Assembly: GCA_016292575.1 (NCBI GenBank)
Contig: JAEDIH010000007.1
Span: forward strand, 1-30,041
From: Clostridiaceae bacterium
Lineage (GTDB): Bacteria > Bacillota > Clostridia > Oscillospirales > Acutalibacteraceae
Direction: 5' to 3'
Length of the DNA stretch: 30,041 bases
The position numbers and the translations under genes are program-made. A model generated the notes under the pieces. It was not told the DNA's origin and made no database searches. It worked only from the letters and a program-made list of their open reading frames with translations. Below are positions 24,807 through 30,041 of the stretch, in pieces; position 1 is the stretch's first letter, and the number at the start of each line of letters is the position of its first letter.

Positions 24807-24986
24807 CAAAAAAAGAGCTTGTTTTAAGGATAAAATCAAGGAAAAGAGAGGAAAAATGTCGAGAATTTTGTGTAATTTGAAATATCATAGGAATTATTAA
24901 AATATAACATTTTCAAGCTTCATTCAGGCGGTTCTCAAATCCCTTTTTTAGCAGTTTTAATAAAGAAAAATCCATTTCCGGGCAGG

Positions 24987-25021
24987 AAAAACGGAGCACG
25001 TCTGCTTTGCAAACACGCCCC
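24987..25021 (-). terminator. Rho-independent terminator after the VanZ-family gene
   Basis: On the minus strand a 13-bp stem (25021-25009 with 25005-24993, four G-T pairs) with an AAA loop is followed by a run of five T (24991-24987). It ends the accessory unit just before the polysaccharide promoter. The rest of the gap 24807-24986 shows only AT-rich sequence to me. Confidence 0.8.
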
Positions 25022-25052
25022 GAAAACTAATATTATGCTGTAGTATAATATT

Positions 25053-25556
25053 TCATTCGGCAGAATTTCTGCTTTTCTTCCTTTTAAAAAGCTTCAAAAA
25101 AAGCAGACAAAGCAAAATCGCTGCGCCTGCGCCGAGCAAGGCTCCGGCGGAATCAACGCAGACATCGGAAAGCTGACCGCTCCTCCCCTCAACAAAAAGC
25201 TGATGAAATTCATCGGTTGCCGCGTAGAAAACGGTAAAGACAAAAGCCGCAGCAAAATTCTTCGGCTTCACGCCGAAGCTTGCCGCAAAAAGCGAGCACA
25301 AAAACGAAAGCGCAGCAAATTCCGCCATATGCGCCCCCTTGCGCACGGCAAAGCTTAAGGAAGCCACAAGGTTCTCCTTTTCCTGCGGCGAAAGGGAGTC
25401 GAACCTGCTCACAAGCGCTTTGCAAAGGGCGGTTATGAAACCGGCGCTTGTTTCATCGGATTGAACCGCCTTTTGTGCGGAGAGGCAAAAAATTGCCGCC
25501 ATGTTAAGTACTATAAGCACCGCCAAAATTATTCTTATGATTTTTCGTTTATTCAT
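25053..25556 (-). CDS. VanZ-like family membrane protein
   Basis: 167 residues, four helices. After a first helix and the short motif FCLSAQ, the VanZ core reads RKGAHMAEFAALSFL (about 73-87), then YAATDEFHQLFVEGRSGQLSDVCVD, with the DE-x-HQ and GR-x-G-x3-D positions conserved, and a final helix with a lysine-rich end. It belongs to the short VanZ subgroup, unlike the one at 7215. Function is unknown in most members; a link to cell envelope stress is commonly proposed. The ribosome binding site is weak. Confidence 0.85.
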   Translation of the reverse strand: MNKRKIIRIILAVLIVLNMAAIFCLSAQKAVQSDETSAGFITALCKALVSRFDSLSPQEKENLVASLSFAVRKGAHMAEFAALSFLCSLFAASFGVKPKNFAAAFVFTVFYAATDEFHQLFVEGRSGQLSDVCVDSAGALLGAGAAILLCLLFLKLFKRKKSRNSAE

Positions 25557-25610
25557 GTGTCTTATTTGTCATCCTTTTCTTTCGCCGGTCTGCAACCCGT
25601 TGCTTCCTTA

Positions 25611-25639
25611 ACTATACCCGAAAACAACAGTTAAATCAA
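25611..25639 (-). promoter_or_regulatory. Possible promoter for the VanZ-like gene
   Basis: On the minus strand TTGATT (25639-25634) and TATAGT (25616-25611) are separated by 17 bp. This gives a leader of about 50 bases to the VanZ ATG. The match is moderate, and its -35 overlaps the end of the upstream gene. Confidence 0.4.
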
Positions 25640-26341
25640 CCTTTCGGCAAAAATTGCCTCGGTAAGCTTATAATAGCTCCAGACATATGCGGCAGGAAAA
25701 ACAAAAAGACAAAGCAAAAACCAACCGGAAAAGCTTCTGCGCAGACAGAGAAAGCTTTCAATGTTTCCGTCAGACTTTTGAAAGCTCATTTTTATACTCT
25801 GCGCCATTGTGCAGCTGCCGGAGCAGTAAATATACGGTGCAAGAAAAAGAAGCGCGGAAAAGCGCCTGTAAAAAATTGCTCCCAACACCAAAAGCGAAAC
25901 GGCAAACGCACCCATTACCGCAACGGCGATGAGCGGAAACTCATTGCTCACAGCTTTTGCAATGCAAAAAATCATTGCCGAAAACGGCAAAAGGCAGAAC
26001 AAAAACAGTCCTGCCCTAATCACAGCAAGCAAAAGCTCCAGCACCGCCGCGCTTATCGCCGAACCAAACCTCCGCTTTTTATCTTTTTTTGCAAGAAACA
26101 AGTGAGCATTAAAAGCCCTGAAAAACAAAAGCAGAACGACCGAAACGGCGGCAAGGATTGCAAAAGCAAGCCAAAAATTTCGGCGCAAGGCGGAAGAAAA
26201 GCCCGAACGGTCAAGCAATAACAGGGCTGCAAAAGGCAGAACAAACAAAAAACATTCGGTAAAAAAGGCAAGATATACTTTTTTCCTCTTTGTGCAAAGT
26301 GCCTCCTTTGCCTCAAGGCGCAGTTCTTTGTTCACAGTCAT
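25631..26341 (-). CDS. Multi-pass membrane protein (DUF975-like)
   Basis: 236 residues with about six hydrophobic helices (near 22-42, 54-73, 95-120, 126-160, 160-180 and 205-225) separated by basic loops. The last third, with MSFQKS, FLCLRRSFSGWFLLCLF and a tyrosine-containing end, recalls DUF975-type proteins, where a conserved SF-x-GW-x-LL motif precedes the final helix. That assignment is tentative. ATG at 26341 sits behind a GTG at 26344 in the same frame; the ribosome binding site (TTTAGGTG) is modest. It lies between a secreted Ig-like protein and a VanZ protein. No enzymatic motif is seen. Confidence 0.65.
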   Translation of the reverse strand: MTVNKELRLEAKEALCTKRKKVYLAFFTECFLFVLPFAALLLLDRSGFSSALRRNFWLAFAILAAVSVVLLLFFRAFNAHLFLAKKDKKRRFGSAISAAVLELLLAVIRAGLFLFCLLPFSAMIFCIAKAVSNEFPLIAVAVMGAFAVSLLVLGAIFYRRFSALLFLAPYIYCSGSCTMAQSIKMSFQKSDGNIESFLCLRRSFSGWFLLCLFVFPAAYVWSYYKLTEAIFAERLI

Positions 26342-26447
26342 CACCTAAAGTATTTTGGGCAGGAGAAAAGCTTTCTAAACAAAACCGATGAAAAGCTGCC
26401 GTGCTTTTTGTCAGGCGTCATTATTGGATTGTCAATTCAAAGGCGGC

Positions 26448-27059
26448 TTATAATCGGTGATATCCGTCAGCCGGACGAACGGAAGAAACCAAAAGAGAAT
26501 CAGGAGCGTATATTCTTTCCGAATAAAGCACGGCGTCTGCTCTGACTATAACCTTGCAAAGGTATCTGCTTTTTCCGACCTCGGCAATAATATTTACGCT
26601 GCCGGGATTCAGCGCCTTAACAATACCGTTTTCGGTAACGCAGGCAATCCTCCTGTTGCTTGAGCTCCATTTGACGTGCCGCCCGGTTCCGATAAGCTTC
26701 AAGGCAAAGCTTTTGCCCACAGGAACAATCTTTTTGACCGAAGAGATCTTCGGAGACTCAACGGTAACGCGGCACTTATAGACCTTCCTCCCGACTTTGG
26801 CGCTGACTGTTGCGGTGCCGGAACTTATACCTTTAACATTCCCCTTTTTGCCGACGGAGACAATTCTTTTGTTGCCGGACTTCCACTTGGGAGGCTTTTG
26901 CGCTCCGGAGACCCTGAGCCTGTAAGTTTCCCCGACCGAAACAGTGATTTTTGATTTATTCAGCTTTATTGACGCAGCTTCGGCTGCCGAAGCAAAAAAT
27001 GCTATCATAATAACCGAAGAAAGCAGCACAACGAAAAGTCTTTTTAAAGCATTTTTCAC
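26448..27059 (-). CDS. Secreted two-domain Ig-like (BIG_2) protein
   Basis: 203 residues. Signal peptide about 1-29 ending ASAAEA, then two BIG_2 repeats (about 30-101 and 102-173), each with the KLNKSKITVSVGETYRL-type start and a G-x-A-T/V-x-I/V-x-A-K/E-V core. The last 30 residues have no repeat. It begins at GTG (27059) with AGGAGG seven bases upstream; the ATG-like extension to 27107 would turn that site into coding and bury the signal peptide. It is a clear paralogue of the protein encoded upstream but lacks its 200-residue C-terminal domain. Role: cell-surface or extracellular protein of unknown ligand. Confidence 0.85.
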   Translation of the reverse strand: MKNALKRLFVVLLSSVIMIAFFASAAEAASIKLNKSKITVSVGETYRLRVSGAQKPPKWKSGNKRIVSVGKKGNVKGISSGTATVSAKVGRKVYKCRVTVESPKISSVKKIVPVGKSFALKLIGTGRHVKWSSSNRRIACVTENGIVKALNPGSVNIIAEVGKSRYLCKVIVRADAVLYSERIYAPDSLLVSSVRPADGYHRL

Positions 27060-27124
27060 GTTCAAACCTCCTTTTGTCCTTACTGCGTAAGCTTTTTTAT
27101 TAATCAATGAAGCAAGATGAGCCT

Positions 27125-27151
27125 TGCCCCCGCTCAGAGTGAACGAGGGCA
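27125..27151 (-). terminator. Hairpin between the two Ig-like genes, weak terminator
   Basis: An 11-bp stem (27151-27141 with 27135-27125, two G-T pairs) with a five-base loop lies 13 bases after the stop of the first Ig-like gene. The following minus-strand sequence is T-containing but has no solid U-run. It may lower read-through into the second gene or protect the 3' end. Confidence 0.42.
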
Positions 27152-27163
27152 GGAAAAACGGTA

Positions 27164-28357
27164 TTAATAGGTGAATGTGAGCAGCTCGGTGGCAGTTCCG
27201 ATAAAAGCGATATCAAAAAGACCGAAAGAGGCCGACATCTTTAAAGGCATGTTGATCTGAAGCTTTGAAAGCTTTCCGTTTGCGCCGACCGTTGCCTGAA
27301 CCGTTGTTCCGGTGAGGGCAAGCGTAATGTCCATCTGCATATCTTCCATACCGAAGTCCGCCGTGCCGAGTGAAGAATCACATATGGAATTGTTGGCAGG
27401 CGTTGCGGAGAATTTCTTTCCGTCATACTTTGAGGTCTCGCTGATAAGAGCGACAGTCATAGTATATCCTCCGTCCGCATTTTTCACTGTTTTTGCAGAC
27501 TTGATATATTTGCTCTGAAGAGCAGCAGCTCTGTTTTCAGGCGGAATATAAGCGTTGAGAGTGATATACTGATCTCCTGCGGGAGCCTTTCCGTCGGTAA
27601 AGCGGCGCGTAGCCTTGCTCTGCTCGTTGATGCCTTCGGTAAGCTCCTTGACGTCATTGCCCATAATTGCTTTCAAAAGTTCCAGCATCGCCTTGCTTAT
27701 CTGCGGCTTCATGACAAGCTTTTCCTCGCGGTAAACTGTTATGTTCTTCTCTTTTTTAAGGTTATTGATGAGCGCGTTATATTGAGCTGCAGCCTTAGCC
27801 TTTTCGATAACAACGGGTGCCGCCGGCTTCGCCTTTACGGTTACCCGGCAGACATAGCTTTTTCCGGCAAGCTTTGCGGTAATTTTCACGCTGCCTGCCT
27901 TGAGCGTTTTAACAACGCCCTTGCTGCTTACCGTGGCAATCTTTTTGTTGCTCGTGTACCACTTAACGGTGCGCTTTGTTCCGTTCAGCTTAAGAGCAAA
28001 GCTTGTTCCTGCCGTAACGGTCTTTTTGGTGCTTGAAAGCTTTGGTGCTTCAACCGTAACTTTACATTTATAAGTTTTCTTTCCGATTTTTGCGGTGATG
28101 GTCGCGGTGCCCTTTTTGAGACCCTTGACAACACCTTTCTTTGTGACGGAGACGATTTTTTTGTTTGAGCTGCTCCATTGAGGAGTTTTCTTTGTTCCGG
28201 AAACCTTCAGCTTGTAGGTCTGACCGACAACGAGAACTATCTTAGTTTTGTTCAGCTTGACCGAAGCCGCCGAAGCCTGAAACGCCGGAATGAGCAACGT
28301 TGTCATGAGGATAACGGCAGAGATTAAAGCTAAAAGCCTTTTGGTGATTGATTGCAT
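27164..28357 (-). CDS. Secreted BIG_2 protein with a unique C-terminal domain
   Basis: 397 residues. Signal peptide 1-30 (ending AFQASA), two lysine-rich BIG_2 repeats (about 32-103 and 105-175), a proline/alanine linker near 176-183, then about 200 residues I cannot assign. That part starts with a helical AAAQYNALINNLKKEKN and ends in beta strands with alternating hydrophobics (ITLALTGTTVQATV). It reads like a lipoprotein-type beta domain without a known catalytic motif. I chose ATG 28357 because AAAGGATGAT precedes it; the ATG at 28369 touches the ribosome site. Transcribed from 28589-28618 through a leader that contains a MITE. Confidence 0.87.
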   Translation of the reverse strand: MQSITKRLLALISAVILMTTLLIPAFQASAASVKLNKTKIVLVVGQTYKLKVSGTKKTPQWSSSNKKIVSVTKKGVVKGLKKGTATITAKIGKKTYKCKVTVEAPKLSSTKKTVTAGTSFALKLNGTKRTVKWYTSNKKIATVSSKGVVKTLKAGSVKITAKLAGKSYVCRVTVKAKPAAPVVIEKAKAAAQYNALINNLKKEKNITVYREEKLVMKPQISKAMLELLKAIMGNDVKELTEGINEQSKATRRFTDGKAPAGDQYITLNAYIPPENRAAALQSKYIKSAKTVKNADGGYTMTVALISETSKYDGKKFSATPANNSICDSSLGTADFGMEDMQMDITLALTGTTVQATVGANGKLSKLQINMPLKMSASFGLFDIAFIGTATELLTFTY

Positions 28358-28382
28358 TTTGCTTATCATCCTTTCTGTATAA

Positions 28383-28554
28383 GGAAGCTCTGATTAAATC
28401 TGATGTACAGATTACGCCGTCAGATTTTTCGTCAGATTGTGCAAAAGGCGAGCAGGAATCCTGTCGGATTTCAAGCGGCTTTTGTGCAATATGGCGGAAA
28501 AGATGCAAGTAAGATGTGCATCAAAGCGTATGCTGTGATTTATTCAGAGGTTCC
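28383..28554. mobile_element. 172-bp MITE with long imperfect inverted repeats, IS5-like ends
   Basis: The ends are GGAAGCTCTGATTAAATC (28383-28400) and, inverted, GGAACCTCTGAATAAATC (28554-28537), 16 of 18 identical. TAA lies directly outside both ends (28380-28382 and 28555-28557), a 3-bp target duplication. The inside continues as an imperfect palindrome centred near 28464: GCAAAAG-GCG at 28441 is matched by CGGCTTTTGTGC on the other side. No transposase is encoded. GGAA-starting ends and a TNA-type 3-bp duplication recall the IS5 family; that family name is inference. It sits in the 5' leader of the Ig-like gene. Confidence 0.75.
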
Positions 28555-28588
28555 TAAGATTTGTCGGCATAAGCCGCCGGCTAATTTG

Positions 28589-28618
28589 ATTATATAACCG
28601 GACAAAACCATTTGTCAA
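28589..28618 (-). promoter_or_regulatory. Sigma-A promoter of the Ig-like protein unit
   Basis: On the minus strand: TTGACA (28618-28613), an 18-bp spacer, and TATAAT (28594-28589), both consensus. Transcription from about 28582 gives a leader of about 225 bases, most of it the MITE. The stretch 28619-28767 between this promoter and the rpsR terminator shows no gene; it includes a short palindrome TCGCTCAGAGCGA at 28682-28694. Confidence 0.8.
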
Positions 28619-28767
28619 TGAAAGCCGGAAAAAATTCATTTCCAAATTTATCCTCGGCTGTATGTAACAGCGTAATTCTCATCGCTCAGAGCGACTGCTT
28701 TTCGCACAATTAATCGACAAAATTCCGAAAATGAGTAAAAATGCATAAAAATGCCGGTTGAAATTTG

Positions 28768-28799
28768 TATAAAAACACCCGCCAAAAATTTGGCGGGTG
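28768..28799 (-). terminator. Rho-independent terminator of rpsF-ssb-rpsR
   Basis: A perfect 11-bp stem, CACCCGCCAAA (minus strand, 28799-28789) with TTTGGCGGGTG (28786-28776), is followed by TTTTTATA on the minus strand (28775-28768). It stands 25 bases after the rpsR stop. Confidence 0.93.
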
Positions 28800-28824
28800 C
28801 AGCTTTTATGTGTTGAGACTAATC

Positions 28825-29070
28825 TCAATCGCTTGTATAAGGCATGAGAGCAACCTGACGGGCGCGCTTGATAGCGGTGGTCAGTTCGCGCTGATGACGG
28901 GCGCAAGTGCCTGTTACACGGCGGGGAAGAATCTTCGCGCGGTCCGAGGTGAACTTGCGAAGCTTCTGAGTGTCCTTATAGTCGATTGATTCAACCTTAT
29001 CTACGCAGAAAGCGCAAACCTTTTTGCGTGACTTCCTGTTGGGACGGCCGTTTCCTCTTTCATATGCCAT
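28825..29070 (-). CDS. rpsR: 30S ribosomal protein S18, zinc-binding form
   Basis: 81 residues, full length. S18 binds 16S rRNA with S6 in the small-subunit platform. CAFC (19-22) and CARH (56-59) supply three cysteines and a histidine, the C+ zinc-ribbon form. FTSDRAKILPRRVTGTCARH is the core RNA-binding stretch. Strong AAGGAGG before the ATG. It ends the S6-SSB-S18 operon usual in Firmicutes. Confidence 0.97.
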   Translation of the reverse strand: MAYERGNGRPNRKSRKKVCAFCVDKVESIDYKDTQKLRKFTSDRAKILPRRVTGTCARHQRELTTAIKRARQVALMPYTSD

Positions 29071-29105
29071 TGGTTATTCCTCCTTGTTAAAATTTTCAGT
29101 TGCAA

Positions 29106-29540
29106 TCAGAACGGCAGGTCTTCATCGTCGGTGATCTCCTCAAAGTCACCGGGAACCGCTGTCTGATAAGCGGGAGCTGCCTGTGCCGGAGCGGCAAACG
29201 CGGTGTTTGTTCCGGTTTCCGCCTTGGAGCCGCAGAAGCTGACCTCTCGGGCAATAACTTCATACGCAGTCCTTTTTGCGCCGCTGTTGTCCTCGTATTG
29301 GCGCGACTGAAGCTGTCCCTGCACGGCAATCATTGAACCCTTTGAAAAGTAACGGCTGACAAAGTTCGCCGTACCCTCCCAGGCAACAACGGGAATGAAG
29401 TCTGCCTTCCTTTCCTCGCCTGCCTTGACATAGCCTCTGTCAACAGCGATTCTGAAACTGCAAACGCTTTTTCCGGTTGTTGTTGTCCGCAGCTCGGGGT
29501 CGGCAACAAGACGACCCATGAGAACGATACAGTTAAGCAT
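29106..29540 (-). CDS. ssb: Single-stranded DNA-binding protein
   Basis: 144 residues. The OB-fold (about 1-105) opens MLNCIVLMGRLVADPELR, with the family's WEGTANFVSRYFSKGSMIAVQG block in the middle. A short Ala/Pro linker leads to the acidic tip DDEDLPF, which recruits repair and replication partners. The tail is shorter than in many SSBs, but the tip is intact. GGGAGG precedes the ATG, 14 bases after rpsF. Acts on single-stranded DNA in replication, recombination and repair. Confidence 0.97.
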   Translation of the reverse strand: MLNCIVLMGRLVADPELRTTTTGKSVCSFRIAVDRGYVKAGEERKADFIPVVAWEGTANFVSRYFSKGSMIAVQGQLQSRQYEDNSGAKRTAYEVIAREVSFCGSKAETGTNTAFAAPAQAAPAYQTAVPGDFEEITDDEDLPF

Positions 29541-29554
29541 GATTCGTTCCTCCC

Positions 29555-29836
29555 TTACTTCTTTACGGTGAGTGAACGCAGAACGCCTTCTGTGATGTTG
29601 ACAACACGGTCAAGCTCGGCCGGGAATTCCGGTTCGCTTGAGTAGTTGACAAGAACATAGTATCCCTCTGTTTCATAATTGATGGGGTAAGCAAGCTTAC
29701 GGCTGCCCCATACGTCAACAGATTCAACAGCGCCGTGCGCCTCGATGAGGGACTTGAACTTTTCAACCAGAGCGTTAACAGCTTCTTCTCCGTTAGCTAC
29801 TGAAAAAACTAACATGGTTTCATAGTTGTTTGTCAT
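29555..29836 (-). CDS. rpsF: 30S ribosomal protein S6
   Basis: 93 residues, usual length. NNYETMLVFS starts the fold, VDVWGSRKLAYPINYETEGYY (core about 39-59) is the S18/RNA-binding face, and the end VLRSLTVKK is typical of Firmicutes, without the long acidic tail of enterobacterial S6. AAGGAGGTG stands before the ATG. First gene of the operon with ssb and rpsR. Confidence 0.97.
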   Translation of the reverse strand: MTNNYETMLVFSVANGEEAVNALVEKFKSLIEAHGAVESVDVWGSRKLAYPINYETEGYYVLVNYSSEPEFPAELDRVVNITEGVLRSLTVKK

Positions 29837-29905
29837 TGTTTTGCACCTCCTTATGGACTTTAGGCCCCGAAAAACGGAGCAAAGAGTGCCGCATACGTTA
29901 CGGCG
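29837..29905 (-). promoter_or_regulatory. rpsF leader, possible S6:S18 autoregulatory RNA
   Basis: The leader of about 70 bases has CCGCC...GCGG pairing near its 5' end and a GCTCCG/CGGGGC stem-loop before the ribosome binding site. Many bacteria control this operon by S6:S18 binding to a CCG-containing stem that mimics 16S helix 22. The fit here is by eye only and not tested against the known consensus. Confidence 0.35.
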
Positions 29906-29911
29906 GAGAAG

Positions 29912-29940
29912 ATTATACCAATAATCATCCGTTTTGTCAA
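29912..29940 (-). promoter_or_regulatory. Sigma-A promoter of rpsF-ssb-rpsR
   Basis: On the minus strand: TTGACA (29940-29935), a 17-bp spacer, TATAAT (29917-29912) with TGG before it. Both boxes are consensus. Start expected near 29905. Confidence 0.9.
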
Positions 29941-29963
29941 GAGAAATCGGCTCAATAATTTGG

Positions 29964-29983
29964 CAGTCTACCTCAGTCTACCT
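29964..29983. repeat. Tandem 10-bp repeat, two copies
   Basis: CAGTCTACCT occurs twice without a gap, upstream of the rpsF promoter. Its role is unknown; it may belong to the repeat-rich block running to the window edge. Confidence 0.7.
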
Positions 29984-30003
29984 TTGGAGTGAATTCCCAA
30001 AGT

Positions 30004-30022
30004 AAATTCCACAGTGGAGTTT
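30004..30022. repeat. Palindrome at the window edge
   Basis: AAATTCCAC, one base, then GTGGAGTTT form an inverted repeat with one mismatch. Related pieces (GTGGAATTT at 30026, GGAGTGAATTCC at 29986) surround it. The block is cut by the window end, so its full extent is not visible. Confidence 0.55.
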
Positions 30023-30041
30023 GAAGTGGAATTTAGTGTGG

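Noticed and set aside
24856..24900. 14-codon plus-strand peptide (MSRILCNLKYHRNY) with GAGAGG upstream
   Set aside because: A possible precursor peptide for the peptidase was considered, but it is tiny, opposite in strand, has no clear promoter and lacks a signal or cleavage pattern.
25031..25054. AATATTAT...ATAATATT inverted repeat just after the VanZ-like stop
   Set aside because: Pure A/T pairing with no G-C core. The real terminator is the GC-rich stem at 24993-25021.
26390..26412. AAAAGC/GCTTTT hairpin after the second Ig-like gene
   Set aside because: AT-only stem of six pairs without convincing stability or U-tract on the minus strand.
1..30041. CRISPR arrays, tRNA genes, transposase or phage genes
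   Set aside because: I saw no regularly spaced repeats with spacers, no tRNA-like cloverleaf and no transposase/integrase frames. The only mobile signal is the MITE at 28383-28554.

Overview
The window comes from a low-to-mid GC Firmicute, most likely a gut-type member of the Clostridia (Ruminococcaceae/Oscillospiraceae-like). The evidence is strong AGGAGG ribosome binding sites, sigma-A promoters with TGn-extended -10 boxes, a zinc-ribbon form of S18, VanZ-family proteins, tandem Ig-like (BIG_2) lysine-rich secreted proteins, and CpsB/BY-kinase control of polysaccharide synthesis. Every convincing gene lies on the minus strand, so the window reads from right to left.

Right end (30041 to 28768): a clean sigma-A promoter drives rpsF-ssb-rpsR, which ends in a textbook terminator. 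Next (28618 to 24987) comes a small accessory unit. It has a promoter, a 172-bp hairpin-like MITE lodged in the leader, two tandem paralogous secreted Ig-like proteins (the second lacking the first one's large C-terminal domain), a multi-pass membrane protein, a VanZ-family protein and a terminator.

From a promoter at about 24777-24806 leftward, about 24.5 kb forms an almost gapless exopolysaccharide/capsule locus with many ATGA overlaps. It holds a PF14907-type nucleotidyltransferase and an S26 (SipW-like) peptidase at the head. Then come a membrane-bound nucleotide-sugar 4,6-dehydratase (CapD/PglF-like), a PglC-like initiating phosphoglycosyl transferase, a PglA-like glycosyltransferase, a TviB/WbpO-like UDP-HexNAc dehydrogenase and a TviC/WbpP-like UDP-GlcNAc 4-epimerase. 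These are followed by a TupA-like ATP-grasp ligase, GT4, GT2, an EpsG-type polymerase, GT4, a PIG-L deacetylase, GT4, a LicD-type phosphotransferase, a Wzx flippase, a second VanZ-family protein and an ABC half-transporter. A second promoter (5389-5417) starts the control module: CpsB phosphatase, a membrane-anchored protein with Ig/DUF5011-like domains, two complete Wzc-like tyrosine kinases in tandem (the second with a tyrosine heptad-repeat tail), and an unknown 108-residue protein.

How it fits together: lipid-linked repeat units would be started by the PglC-like enzyme on a deoxy-amino sugar made through the CapD-like enzyme, then extended by five glycosyltransferases, including HexNAc-uronic acid from the epimerase/dehydrogenase pair. 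LicD, PIG-L and TupA would decorate them; Wzx would flip them, EpsG would polymerise them, and the CpsB/BY-kinase pair would set chain length. Uronic acid plus N-deacetylase plus LicD plus ATP-grasp suggests a zwitterionic or amino-acid-amidated polymer (inference).

Left end (1-183): two near-identical tandem sigma-A promoters point leftward out of the window and are followed by a GAACCTTGAAAA leader. This looks like the P1/P2 region of an rRNA operon lying just outside.
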